DNA from: Diadophis punctatus similis
Lineage: Eukaryota > Chordata > Lepidosauria > Squamata > Dipsadidae
Assembly: GCA_023053685.1 (NCBI GenBank)
Contig: JALIGW010000002.1
Location: 255,675,346-255,739,345 of the forward strand
Reading direction: 5' to 3'
Length of the DNA: 64,000 nt
The stretch's first letter is position 1, and every line of letters begins with the position of its first letter. This document shows positions 26,232 through 37,676 of the stretch, piece by piece. The position numbers and the translations under genes are program-made. The notes under the pieces were generated by a model that saw nothing but the letters and a program-made list of their open reading frames with translations, ran no database searches and was not told the origin of the DNA.

Positions 26232-26358
26232 CTAAAGAGGCCACCATCCTAGACGTTTCCAACATGACTTCTTGATGCAGGGCTTTCTGGCTGGGATCAA
26301 GCAGCAACCACTCTTCACTGTTGAAATGGATGGCCACCTCTCCAAAGGACACAGGACC
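26232..26358 (-). CDS. ZNF B KRAB-A exon
   Basis: 127 bp with AG acceptor and GTAAGAG donor, phase 0 to 1. It encodes [17 protein letters not shown] and ..[10 protein letters not shown]. The Tyr of LYxxVMLE, present in ZNF A and C, is His here; the MLE triplet is kept. Confidence 0.9.
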
Positions 26359-26511
26359 CTAAATAAGGGAGAATCCCTGTGAGCAGACTCGATAGAATTT
26401 GCAAGATCTCCTTCAATCTGCAAATCCTAAAAGCACAAATGTCTATGGAGATTCTCAAGTGATCCATGGTCATGGTTGTCCCAAAGGTGCTTTTTCAAAA
26501 GGCAACTGGAC

Positions 26512-26832
26512 TGTTGAGATAAGAATTACTCTTATCAGAGGCGAACTGAATCTTTTCCTGGAACTCTGACATTGTCAAAATAAACCGCATTATAATTCTA
26601 ATGTAAAAGATATTTATTTTGATATAAAAATAATAAGATCACATACTGGCTATATAAAAGAGATGTTGCTTCGTCATGAAGCAGAGTACAAAAGGAATGA
26701 AGGAAAAGAAAGGAATGTACACATGCGTACTAGGAACATTAATCACGTGCTCAGGAATAAACCATTATATTTGATAGGGATGCATCTCCCTGCATATACA
26801 TGTAACAGGCAATATAAAATCACTGCGTGACA
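26512..26832 (-). mobile_element. Solo LTR (321 bp, reverse) in the ZNF B intron
   Basis: Ends TG..CA with the perfect 5-bp duplication TGGAC (26507-26511, 26833-26837). On the - strand it starts TGTCACGCAG and has AATAAA near its end. It is absent from the matching site in ZNF A at about 8850 and is related to 61048-61392. Confidence 0.85.
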
Positions 26833-26837
26833 TGGAC

Positions 26838-27904
26838 TTTCTGTTTTTTCTTTGAAGATGTTTCGCTTCCCATCCAAGAAGTTTCTTCAAGAACAAGAAA
26901 GTCCAGTTGCCTCTTGAAAATCGGACAAAAAGCCAAAGTAAAAATTCTTGATTCATCAACCTGCCTTGATCAAGTGGCATAGCGTGCCTTAGACACACCA
27001 TCTACCAGTGGCCTCAACATTTCATCATGTTTCCCAGAGGTTCTGTGGGATTGCTGTCTGACATAGTAACCAAATGGTCTTTGTGATTCTTTAAAGGGTC
27101 AACTTTGCTCACACTCATGAATATTTCAATTTAACTTTTTTATTAGTTTATAGAAGTATAAAACACAAAGGAAAAAAACCCATGGAAAAGTAAGAAGAGA
27201 GGAAGGGAAAAAGAGGGGGTGACATGGCCAGCAGGTGAGACGCCCAGAGAATCTCCTCTCTCTGGACTGTCGTTTTTCCAACTTAGCAACAGAAGGACCA
27301 GGCTTCCTTTTGTCTGTTTGAGTTTCCGCGTTCTGTGGAGCGTCATTTCTGCCTTTCTATCCTCCACTTTCAGAGAATCCTCCCCGTCATTAATTAAAAT
27401 GGAGAAGGAAGTTAAGGCTGTCACCGGTTCATCTATCATTGGTGATTGAAGCTCCTAAGTTGTTGTGGTCCGCGGGTGGCCTGTGGAGCTGGCAGCAAAG
27501 TCTGACAGGGAGGAGGTTGTGGAGGAACATGGGCCAGTCCTGGAGTTTGGGGAAGGCTTGGATGAGGCCTCTGTGTCGGAGGCAGAGAGGAGGCCAGGGC
27601 CATCTGGTAGTTATTTACTGCCTCCGGAGCCTCAGAAATCTGACATCAGCAAGTGTGAGCTTGTTCCCAGTGTGCGCATGCGCAGAGCTGCCAGAAGGCA
27701 AGAAAAAAGGGCTACTCAGGAGTAAGGCTTGAAGATGATTGGCCCTTCCCATAAGACTTAAAAGAGGAGCAAAGAGACGTTAGCCTTTGCAGGAAGCAAT
27801 TAGCTCATATAGTCGGATCAAACTATGAGAAGTCCTGTTTGACTCTGTGCTATGTTTGGCCTTGCAAAACTAATTGGGAACCTATATTTAATATTACTTG
27901 CCCT
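26838..27904. other. ZNF B intron with unclassified retroelement-like segment
   Basis: 26838-27310 matches ZNF A intron. At 27440-27780 an open + frame (VVEEHGPVLEFGEGLDE..RMRRAARRQEK) looks like a coding piece of a retroelement, but I cannot name it. The frame has no recognisable domain. Confidence 0.4.
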
Positions 27905-28090
27905 GACACCAGCAAGAATTGTATTTGCACAGTACTGGAAAAATGAGGAAATTCCTACAGAGGATAATGTAATTAAAACAAAATGTAGCTTGTGCAGAAA
28001 TGGATAGACTGACACTAAAAAGAAAAAGAAGATACAGAATGTTTTTGAACATGGGTCTTGTTTTATAAATGGTTGCATAGCAGAGGTAAA
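27905..28090 (+). mobile_element. L1-type LINE fragment
   Basis: ARIVFAQYWKNEE-like sequence followed by CAEMDRLTLK matches the end of L1 ORF2 seen at 4078-4260, with frameshifts. Confidence 0.6.
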
Positions 28091-28095
28091 AATTA

Positions 28096-29562
28096 CCGTA
28101 TTTTTCGGAATATAAGACGCACCCTTTTCCTCCCCAAGAGGGTGAAAATCTGGGTGCGTCTTATACTCCGAATGTAGCCCCGCCCACCTGCTCCGCGTGT
28201 TGCATTTTCGGGTGGTTCCAGGCGGCGGGGATCCTCACTTCCACATGGAGCCTGATTCCTGAAGCGGGAAAGTGCGTTGAAAGCCGGGCTTTCTCTCAGA
28301 AAGGCCCGATAGAGAGGAAGCACATCAGTCCTCCTGGACCTGCCATTTCGTAAACATGCTACCAGGCTTCCCAGCAAGCCCCTGCGCCTTTGCTGCCTCG
28401 GTCGGAGTTCATTCCCGAAGCAGCCCAGGGAACTGCGTTGAAAGCCTTTTAAACAAAAGTGTTTTCTGGTGGCAGATCCCCCTCTCCGATTGCAAAAAGA
28501 GTGCCTGAAACGCGAGGATTGTGGAGGAAAGAGTTTCCAGGTGGCAGATTCCCCCTCCCCAAAAACGGAGGTGAATCTGCCACCTGGAAACTTTTTCCTC
28601 CACGATCCTCCTCGCGTTTCAGGCACCAGATCCCCCTCTCCGATTGCAAAAAGAGTGCCTGAAACGTGAGGATTGTGGAGGAAAGAGTTTCCAGGTGGCA
28701 GAGGGAAATCTGCCACCAGAAAATGCTTTCGTTTAAAAGGCTTTCAACACAGTTCCCTGGGTTGCTTCGGCAATCAGACTCCGACCGAGGCAGAAAAGGC
28801 ACAGGGGCTTGCTGGGAAGCCTGGTAGCATGTTTACGAAATGGCAGGTCCAGGAGGGCTGATGTGCTGCCTCTCTATCGGAGCTTTCTGAGAGAAAGCCC
28901 GGCTTTCAATGCCTACGGCTATAGGTAAGAAGACCGGGGCATTTTGGGAGTGGAGCCTAGTCTGTCTTCTGCGCCCATGAAAATCATACCCCACCCCACC
29001 CACTTGTTAAATTCCACCCCAATTTCTGCAGAAAAAAAATGTCAAAAGATGCATGATAAAACAGAAAGTCTGATTAAAGATTTGAAGAATATGTGCTTTA
29101 AAGAAATCTCATCATTCTTCTAAGTTTTCCTAGTATTACCTGAGGAGGCTTTTCTTGGGAAATTTAGTTAGTCACCTTATACAAGTAAACAGACCACTTC
29201 CATAGCAAAAATCTGAGATTTACCTTATGCAACAAAAGTGGATTCTGAAAAATCAAGGAATATCTGCTACTAATATGTTTTATTAATAATACAAAAACAC
29301 AGAAGATTATACAATCATATATGACTACTTGTAATTTCTTATTCACTTCATATTTCTGTAATCTTAGAAAGCAAAATTCATTTTTATTGTTAGAACAGAT
29401 AAAAAGATCTGTGCTGCTCATTATCAAAATCCGTGTGGAAGTAAGGACCCCGCAAATCCTGATGCTGGTAGGCAGAGGCAGAATTCTTTTTTTCTTGTTT
29501 TCCTCCCCCAAAATTAAGGTGCGTCTTATATTCCGGTGCGTCTTATACTCTGAAAAATACGG
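28096..29562. mobile_element. TA-flanked DNA element with internal foldback
   Basis: CCGTATTTTTCGGA and TCTGAAAAATACGG inverted ends are flanked by TA. Inside, two arms of about 200 bases (near 28258-28470 and 28713-28925) are complementary. Between them a module of about 80 bases occurs as direct, inverted and direct copies (28471, 28570, 28627). No transposase is present. Confidence 0.8.
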
Positions 29563-29651
29563 TAGGAGTGGGAAAAGCATTATTGTATAAAAATTTATCC
29601 AGACAATACGCTGTTCAGTAAGCACTTATGTATGTAATGTGAAAATATATA

Positions 29652-30807
29652 CACCATATTTTTCAGAGTATAAGACGCACCTTTTTACCCCCCAAAAGAG
29701 GGTGAAAACTTGGGTGCGTCTTATACACTGAATGGAGCCCCACCCAGCCACCCCCACCCTTTGACCTCTGCCTCCCAGCAATTTAGCTCCTTGCAGCAAA
29801 CAGAAGAGAGCCTGTTAAGCCAAGCAACTGATTATCAGCTTGCTGACTCTCAGCTGAGTGAGGCTGCAGGACGGCCACTGCTAAACTGAAAGTGAAACTA
29901 AAGCTGTAAGGAGGCAAATTGCTGAAAGGGAGAGGCAGAGGCAGAATTTTATTTTCTTGTGCTAATCAGTTGCTGAAACTGGATGCAAGGAGGTAAGTCA
30001 ATAACTATAAATGTCTGTAGAATGTTCAAATTATTAGACTTATTTTTTAAAGACTGCTTTATTATTGTTCTAGACAACTTAACAAAATGAAGAAGCTTTT
30101 TAAAATAAATGCTTGATCTGAAGAAGCCCAGTGCTTTTGTATCTTCTTTTAAATAGCAGAGAATAATGTATACTTCCAGAAAGCCACAATAATTTTAACA
30201 GCATCTGTACAAGTATAGTCTGAAATGTAACAGTGTCTTGTTTTAGTATTAAGATAAGGCAGCTGAGTTAAACCCTGACTTTTTTATAGCAATAGCAATA
30301 GCACTTTACTTATATACCGCTTCATAGTGCTTTACAGCCCTCTCTAAGCGGTTTACAGAGTTCAGCATATTGCCCCCAACAATCTGGGTCCTCATTTTAC
30401 CGACCTCAGAAGGATGGAAGGCTGAGTCAATCTTGAGCCTAGTGAGATTTGAACAGCTGAACTGCTGAACTAGCAGTCAGCCTGCAGTCGCAGCATTTAA
30501 CCACTGCACCACTTCAGCTCTAGTCTTAGTCATGTTTGGAGTAGATCTATTTAAATAATTGGGAGGAGTTAGTGTGATTACATTCAAGAAAACTTTCTGG
30601 CATTAATATACTGCCATAATGTACATTTCTCCAATTCTTTGCTATTTCTATGGGTCAGGCACACATGCACAGAAATACACAGCAAATAGTGTATATCATC
30701 TGTGCTGTTTGCTGGGAGGCAAATTGCTGGGAGGCAGAGGCAGAATTCCCCCCCCCTTGTTTTCCTCCCCCAAAACTAAGGTGCGTCTTATACTCCGAAA
30801 AATACAG
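29652..30807. mobile_element. TA-flanked DNA element, split by a SINE
   Basis: CACCATATTTTTCAGAG..TACTCCGAAAAATACAG ends, TA on both sides. It is close to 49057-49974 and lacks a transposase. A reverse SINE interrupts it at 30286-30520. Confidence 0.8.
30286..30520 (-). mobile_element. tRNA-derived SINE (reverse)
   Basis: Reverse copy with the AGCAATAGCAATAGC tail at left and CACCACTTCAGCTC head at right. The corresponding site at about 49683 is empty. Confidence 0.85.
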
Positions 30808-31186
30808 TAAATAAACTAAATCTCACAAGCTCTTTTTATGATGATGGTGTGAGTACAACTCTCCCAGTGCAACTGAAACAAGTGTATCAAGTAGATTCAC
30901 AATTTCTAAGAGGTCAAGTTTGGGACTTTCGCTTTAGGGACATTAACACGGTTGAGAATTCTTCAAGAAAAAAGATATGATAGCTATTTCAATCAGGGAA
31001 AATTTAATCAGGGAAGATTTGCTTTAGATCAATTTTCAACTTCTAACAGAACAACCTTGGGATTTTTTTTATGGGTATAAATAAAGCTGAGAACTTCTTT
31101 AAGAAAGGAGAGTTGATGGACTCTCCTGAGAAGAAAAAGACTATTCTATGAAGATAAGTTGGAGGAATATGGTTTAATTACAGTAA
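30808..31186. other. AT-rich intron, no gene seen
   Basis: Part (31120-31165) resembles 12320-12375. No coding or structured feature is recognised. Confidence 0.4.
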
Positions 31187-31420
31187 TCAGTGCTGTGGAG
31201 TCGGAGTCAATTTTGGGTACCTGGAGTCGGAGTCGGAAGTACAAAAAACTGAGGAGTCGGAGTCGGAACATTTATCTACCGACTCCACAGCCCTGGTCAG
31301 TGCTGTGGACTCGGAGTTGGAGGAAATTTTGGGTACCTGGAGTCGGAGTCAGAAGTACAAAAAACTGAGGAGTCGGAGTTGGAGTCGGAACATTTATCTA
31401 CCGACTCCACAGCCCTGACG
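31187..31420. mobile_element. Dimeric MITE, CAGTGCTGTGGAGTCGGAG type
   Basis: Two head-to-tail copies of about 115 bases, each starting GTGCTGTGGA(G/C)TCGGAG and ending CCGACTCCACAGCCCTG. The ends are inverted repeats. It is a tandem duplication of a hAT-like miniature element. Confidence 0.7.
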
Positions 31421-31889
31421 GTAATTAGGATGGATTTTTAAAAAATGATATATGTACTGTTAGAAAGCTTTAAGTTAGTTTTGTATTTTTAAAATGAGTA
31501 TGTATGTATATACAGTTCTGCCAGTTCTTTAAGTAATGCTGAACAACATTCTAAAGTTGGTAAAATATTATGGACTAGTTTTGAAAACACGAGAATGAAT
31601 GATATATTATTCCCCACAGCAAGGAGAAGCGGAGATGGTTAAAATGATTCTTTTCTCCAAATAAGAGATTATATTTAATTTTGTCTCGAGCTTGAAATTG
31701 CTTCCAGATTTTCCGTTTGAAATGAGATTTAAAAAATGAAATTTGATTCCGTTTTTGTGAAGTACACAGGCTTATTGTTACAGAAATAATTTGTACCGTT
31801 GTGTAAGGGCAAAAGGTTGTGGCTGTAGTATTGTTACCTTCGATTGTGCAAAAGAATGTCCGAAGTTGGTGCCTTTTTCTTTTTTTCTC

Positions 31890-32410
31890 CCATTACACTA
31901 TATTTATTTATTTATTATTTATTAGTTGCATTTGCATGCCGCCCACTCCACAGAGACTCTGGGCAGCTCACAACAATAAAAATTCATATGCAACAACCAA
32001 TATAAAAAAAAAACCCAGTAAAACCAAATATTAAAACATTTAAAAACATTAAAAACCACAATTTAAAAACCCATCCAATAAATCATTCATGGGGCCAAGA
32101 ATAATCGATATTGTATTAAAATCATTGGCCCCAGGCCTGTCGACAAAGCCATGTTTTTACTGCTTTTCTGAAGGCTGGCAGGGTGGGAATAATGCGATCT
32201 CGGGGGGTAGTGTATTCCAGAGAGCTGGTGCTGCCACAGAGAAGGTCCTCGTTCGTGGGCCCGCCAGCCGACATTGTTTGGCTGATGGGACCACCAGTTG
32301 ATCAACTCTGTGGACTCTAATCGGTCTTAGGGAGGTATGTTGGAGAAGGCGGTCTCAGAGGTAAACTGGTCCTAAGCCATGTAGGGCTTTAAAGGTAATC
32401 ACTATATAGG
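31890..32410 (-). mobile_element. CR1/L2-type LINE 3' end (reverse)
   Basis: The reverse strand has ALHGLGP(V)YL, SRHYSH-type ORF2 C-terminal codons and the GGGCGGCATGCAAATG-type tail followed by (AAAT)n at 31900. It has frameshifts. Confidence 0.7.
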
Positions 32411-32957
32411 TGATTACACTATACCCCCTCTTTTCCCCTTCCTCTCTTCTTACTTTTCCATGTTTTTTTCTTTTTATTTTATACTTCAACAAACTAATAA
32501 AACAGTTAAATTGGGGGGGGGGGGGAAACCACTCGTGAACATTCATGAAAATACTAGGGATTCACTTCCAGGCATCAAGATGTAGATTATACACAAAGCA
32601 ATTTCTGCTTCTCCTGTTTTTATCCCTTTCCCCAAACGATACAAAAACAAGATTACACTTAAAATAAAGGCGATTTAGCCTAACTATTCATCTTCTTTCT
32701 GCTTTTCTTGGGACAGGCAATATGAACCTGCCATACGACCTTTTTTTGGAACCAGAATTAAACAACCACTAAGGAATTCCATAGATCTCCAAATCTTTGT
32801 TGAGAGGAGGGCCTAGTTTGACTGACCATAAATTTAAATTTCTAATTTCCTTGTTGTGCTTTGCTCAGGAATAGCAGAAACATAGGTTGAGTCTCCAAAG
32901 GAAACCAGAGGTCTCCTACTGCTCCCCCATATAAGCTGCTAATCTCTTCCTTCCTAC

Positions 32958-33032
32958 CTGAGTCAGGAATCCAGTGGCTCTTTCAGCTCCACCAATAGAA
33001 GGAGATGATTCAGTGAACAACGGTGACTCCAT
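32958..33032 (-). CDS. ZNF B first coding exon (probable start)
   Basis: Part of an 83-bp exon (32958-33040) with CTTCCCAG acceptor and CAG|GTAGGA donor. The ATG at 33032 gives MESPLFTESSPSIGGAERAT and 25 codons that join the KRAB exon in phase. The ORF stays open through all three exons, supporting this as the gene start after loss of SCAN. Confidence 0.7.
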
Positions 33033-33760
33033 GTTCTCCACTGGGAAGGAGAGAGACAGGATGGAAACAGGAAAGGGTTTCAACTTCATATTTTCTAGCT
33101 TGAAGGCACAACATAAGTTTTCTTCCTGTCCTGCCCAGGAAACCTCCATTTTTGCCTCTTCTACGCTCTGCCTTTCATAGGCTCCATCATGGGAGCCAAG
33201 AATAAAAGAAGACCAAACCCCACTACATGCTGAAGAACAAACCTCAATTAGGTTGTTCTCCTAACCTTTTGGAACATGGAAGTATCTACTCTTGACAACC
33301 AAAGCATTTGCTCAATCTATGTAAATTCTCCCCCCTTTCTCTGCAGTTTGAAACCAGAGAAATTAGTGATATTCCAGCAACCCAGGAAAAACGCCTGCAA
33401 GGACAGGTGATGTTTGAAATGACCTAGCAGGGATCTGTGTATGAATTTAGTCAAAACTATCTCTTAAGGAAGGCCAAAAACAAAGAGAAATCTCTCATGA
33501 TGGAGGAGGAGTCAGAATGCAACTCAAGGTATTCCCTACAAGAGTCGGTCTTCTGCCAAAGTCAAACCATAGGCTTGCTCTGAAGGGAGGGGATTCCTTT
33601 GTGCGCCTTAAGTCTTCTAGCTTGAAGAGGGAGTTCTATCTCTCTTATTGGGTCACTTTCTACTAAATCCAACGACTATTAGATGAGAAGACACAAAGAA
33701 TTAAGGTTAACTAGAATCTTTCTAGAAAGTCTTCAGTCCAGTGGAACAGTCTTCCCTTAC

Positions 33761-33877
33761 CTAGTGAGGTATCCTGATCTTGACTTTTATCCTTGGGGAT
33801 CCCTCTGAAAGAGAGATCAGGAGAAAGATTTGTGTGATCCACCCAATTACTCCCCATTCCTGGAAGGACCTCAGAAC
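33761..33877 (-). pseudogene. SCAN-KRAB linker exon, 117-bp frameshifted version (ZNF B)
   Basis: Same 13-base deletion and intact splice sites as at 14894-15010. Probably a non-coding exon of ZNF B. Confidence 0.7.
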
Positions 33878-34239
33878 CTGAAATATAAGCAAAGAAGAGC
33901 AGTTAAGAGGACAGTACAAAAGAGGATGTGGATTTTATTTTCTGCCAACAAAACCCTTGTGTCCATCAGTTGTGATGGATGAGACCCAATGGGAGAATCG
34001 CTCCAAATGAGAGACTCTTTGGAAGGACACAAGAACAATTTCGCTAATGAGGTTCTCTAAATATCTACTCACATTATTAATCTCGCAAACCCCATCAGGG
34101 AGATATAGAAGAATTGAAGTATGGAGGAGAGGGGGCTTGGCCAAACATCTCAGCGGTATGGTGTTTCCCCGCTCTGAGGGAAACCCCAAAACTTCCAGCA
34201 GAAGGGGGCTCAAAATCGAAAGAAATCGAGCCAGAACCT

Positions 34240-35620
34240 CACAGTAGATTTAGATTAGATTTATTAAATTTATATACTGCCCAACTCCCAAAGGACTCTG
34301 GGCGGCTTAACAACAGAATAAACATGAAAAACATCTTAAACATTAAAACAATTTAAAACCCATGCATATCATTTCATGGCCGGATCTTGCCGATTACAAC
34401 CGCGAGATCAACGGCCCCAGGCCTGCCGGAAAAGCCAGGTGTTTACTGCTTTTCGGAAGGCCAATAGGGTGGCGGCTGTCCAGATCTCCAGAGTTAAGTG
34501 GTTCCAGAGAGCTGGGGCAGCCACAGAGAAGGCCCTCCCCGTGGGCCTGCCAGTCGGCACTGTTTAGCTGACGGGACCTGGAGGAGACCAACTCTGTGGG
34601 ATCTCACCGGTCGCTGGGAGCTGTGTGGCAGAAGGCGGTCTCGAAGATAACCTGGCCCTGAGCCATGTAGGGCTTTAAAGGTAATGACCAACACCTTGAA
34701 TTGTGCCCGGAGACCCAATAGGGAGCCAGTGCAGCTCGCGGAGGATTGGAGTAATGTGGGTGTACCTAGGTGCACCCACAACAGCTCGCGCAGCTGCATT
34801 CTGGACCAATTGTAGTCTCCGAGCACTCTTCAAGGGTAGCCCCATGTAGAGCGCGTTGCAATAATCTAATTGTGAGGTGACAAGGGCGTGATTGACTGTG
34901 AGGAGAGCCTCTCGATCCAAGTAGGGTCGCAGTTGGTGCACCAGGCAAACTTGTGCAAAGGTCCACCTAGCTACAGCTGTCAAATGTTGATCTAATTTCA
35001 GCTGTGAGTCTAGGAGGACACCCAAATTTCAAACCCGTTCTGAGGGGGACAATTTCTCCCCCCCAGGTGCCAAGGATGGACAGTTGACATAGTCTTTAGG
35101 AGGCAATATCCACAGCCACTCGGTCTTGTCTGGGTTAAGTCTGAGCTTGTTGACTCCCATCCAGACCCTCACAGCCTCAAGGCACCGGCACATCACATCC
35201 ACTGCTTCACTGAATTGACGCGGGGTGGAGATATATAACTGGGTATCATCAACATATTGCTGATACCTCACCCCGAATCGTCGGATGACCTCACCCAGTG
35301 GTTTCATGTAGATATTAAATAGGAGGAGGGAGAGGACCAAGCCCTGAGGCACCCCACAAACGAGGGGTCTAAGGGTCTCTGTCCTCCTACTAACACCGAC
35401 TGCGATGGACCAGAGAGATAGGAGGAGAACCACCGTAACACGGTGCCTCCTAGCCCCAACTCTCTTAGTCGTCCCAAAAGGATACCATGGTCAATGGTAT
35501 CGAAAGCTGCTGAGAGGTCAAGTAGCACCAAGATAGAGGAATGACCCCCATCTTGGACTAGCAAGAGATCATCCATCAGCGTGACCAAAGCAATATATTT
35601 ATTATATATTGATTTAGAGC
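34240..35620 (-). mobile_element. CR1/L2-type LINE with RT domain (reverse)
   Basis: Reverse frames encode [17 protein letters not shown], then GVPQG, then [10 protein letters not shown] (the catalytic box, usually YADD/FADD), then LDYCNALYMGLP and LRELHWLPIG. The tail at 34250-34320 has the CCGCCCAGAGTC signature. Frameshifts near 35030 and 35400 make it inactive. Confidence 0.85.
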
Positions 35621-35685
35621 GACCCCTTTGGAGGTTGAACGACCCTTTCACAGGGGTCGGGAGACTTCGCCCGGACACCACCACC

Positions 35686-35765
35686 ATTTGGGTTCTTTTA
35701 CCCTCTGCGCATGCACAGAACGCTTTGCGCATGCGCAGAGGGTAAAAGAACCCAAATGGCGGTGG
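35686..35765. repeat. Hairpin with NRF1-like apex in a MITE remnant
   Basis: CCACCATTTGGGTTCTTTTA and its complement flank a loop with GCGCATGCACAG and GCGCATGCGCAG. It appears to be part of a CAGGGGTC-type hAT miniature element from about 35648 to 35860. Confidence 0.65.
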
Positions 35766-35869
35766 CAGGCTGGGGGTCGTGGTGGCGGGCGCGGTGGCGG
35801 GGTGGATGTGATGTGGCGGGGGCGCGGGTCACGTCATTAGGAAGGTTGAGAACCACTGATTTAGAGCAA

Positions 35870-37210
35870 GAACAAGTGAAGGAAACGATGATTAAATAGG
35901 CAAGGAATTTTGGTCATACTATAGAACTGGATAAATGGCAACAGCTTTGGGAAAGAAATATATATATAAACTGACAATGGCGACAGCATATAAAGAAAAC
36001 TTGTATAAAATGTTTTATAGATGGCACATGTCACCAGAAAGGATAGCTAAAATGTTTAAAGACAAATCTATGAAATGTTGGAAATGTCAGCAAATACCGG
36101 GTTCTTTTTATCATATGTAGCGGACATATGCTGAAGCCAAAGTGTATTGTAGTTTAATTCAAATATGGATAGAAAAAATATTTTAACAATGTATAGAATT
36201 GAAACCAGAGATATTCCTGTTGGGTATATTACCAGAGAAATTCAATAAAGAAAATACATATTTAATTATTCATATAATTACAGCAGCAAGAATTGCATTT
36301 GCGCAAAAATGGAAAGCAACAAAAGCCCTTTCTGAAAGGGAGGCAATTAAAAAAATATTGGATTGTGTGGAAATGAAGAGATTGACAATGAAAATTAAAG
36401 ATAAGAATGAATACTATAATGTATGGGGGAAACTTTATGATTGGTTAGAAAATGAATATGTATAGAAGATAAGTAACATTTATTAAGGAAAATAGAAAAT
36501 TGAAGGTGGTAGATCCAGGTGACAAAAATAGGTAGTTGAGGAGGCAGCATTAAGATAGTAATTAATATACCTAGAAAATATAAGACATATGCATAGATAT
36601 GGATACAAAAAAACAAGTTTAAGAGATGCATCGATAATTAAGTGGATTTAGGGACATAAATTACCTGTCTGTTAACTATAAGCTGGAATGTGACTAGACA
36701 CACTCAGGGAAGGGTTAAGAGGGAGAAAAAGAAGTAGAGGAGGAAGGGGAGGAGGGAAGTAGGAAAGTGGGAGACAAGGAGAAAGAAGATAGAGGGATAA
36801 GAGGGAGATAGAGGGAGGGGAGTGATATTTATTTATTTATTTATTTATTATTTGTCAAACATGTATAGGATAGTAGTAGTTTGTATAAACATAAGTAAAA
36901 AGTAAGGATAAAAGAGGACAGTAGGTCAGGGACGGTAGACACAGTGGTGCGCTTATGCACGCCCCTTATAGACCTCTTAGAAACGGGGAGAGGTCGACTG
37001 TAGACAGTCTAAGGTTGAAGTTTTTGGGGTATAAATATAAATTTATAAATATAAATGATATAAAGGGGAAAACAGGCAGGTAATAAAAGTATAAAAGGTG
37101 CAAATTAGGATGTTTTATTAAATAGAAATGTATGACTATGTGTATTTTGTTATGAATTAAGGTATATGTATGGATGTTTTGTGAAGAAAAACAATAAAAA
37201 CTTTATTTTA
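35870..37210 (+). mobile_element. L1-type LINE, split by a LINE tail
   Basis: L1 ORF2 C-terminal frames (NFGHTIELDKWQQLW, CWKCQQIPGSFYHM, CVEMKRLTMKIKDK) and an A-rich end AATAAAAACTTTATTTTAAA. A tail of another LINE sits at 36828-37016 in reverse orientation. Confidence 0.8.
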
Positions 37211-37253
37211 AAGTGAAGATCCCTTCTTATACCCCAAAAGAAGCTTCTCTGAC

Positions 37254-37350
37254 CTGCGGCCCTTCCTGCTTCTCCTCTTGCCTTCCAGGCTCAGAAGGGA
37301 TCTTCCAACCTCTGGCACTCCTGGGCTACTGGTCTCCGCTGGCTCTCCAA
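37254..37350 (-). pseudogene. SCAN exon relic (ZNF B unit)
   Basis: CAG|GTCAGAG donor position and adjoining sequence are retained as in the other copies. The SCAN core is absent. Confidence 0.55.
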
Positions 37351-37618
37351 AGATCCTTCCAGTCTTCTGAATCTAAATGGAGATCGAGCAGGGGGCTCCT
37401 TTAGGCTTCCTTCTCTCCTCCCCCCTCCCCCATTTTTGGATCTCCCCCAATGCACAGCCAAGAGCAGTTACGGGACGGGTTTCCAGCTCCCTCCAATCCT
37501 CAGAATCTCTTTCCCTCCCCTGGGGAGGATCTGAGTCGCAGGAAACCCTCTTGCCGGACCCCACCAGATTCCCAGGGAGCAACTCGCAGACGGAACTACC
37601 CGACCAGGCAGACGGAGC

Positions 37619-37676
37619 AGAGCATGCGCAGTGTGCTAGTCAGTAGGCAGCCAAGAGAGCGCCCCCTGCTGGCACC
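37619..37676. promoter_or_regulatory. NRF1-like plus CTCF-like motif pair (ZNF B unit)
   Basis: AGAGCATGCGCAGTG at 37619 and, on the - strand, CCAGCAGGGGGCGCT at 37659-37673, a full match to the CTCF core. The adjacent MHC X/Y boxes and exon 1 are missing in this unit, yet this pair is kept. Confidence 0.65.

Larger units (their letters stand above)
34117..37210. other. 3.1-kb compound insertion in the ZNF B 5' region
   Basis: Sequence that is continuous at 685-700 and 15495-15505 (AAGCATGTGAAGATCC) is split here. The insert holds a reverse CR1/L2 LINE, a hairpin element, an L1 and a LINE tail, each listed separately. Confidence 0.7.

Noticed and set aside
28093..28861. Overlapping open frames up to 207 codons
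   Set aside because: They read through a non-coding foldback element in several frames, with repeated modules explaining their openness.
35029..35732. Host gene encoding a reverse-transcriptase-like protein
   Set aside because: GVPQG, YVDD and the downstream motifs, plus the LINE tail, show a decayed CR1/L2 element.
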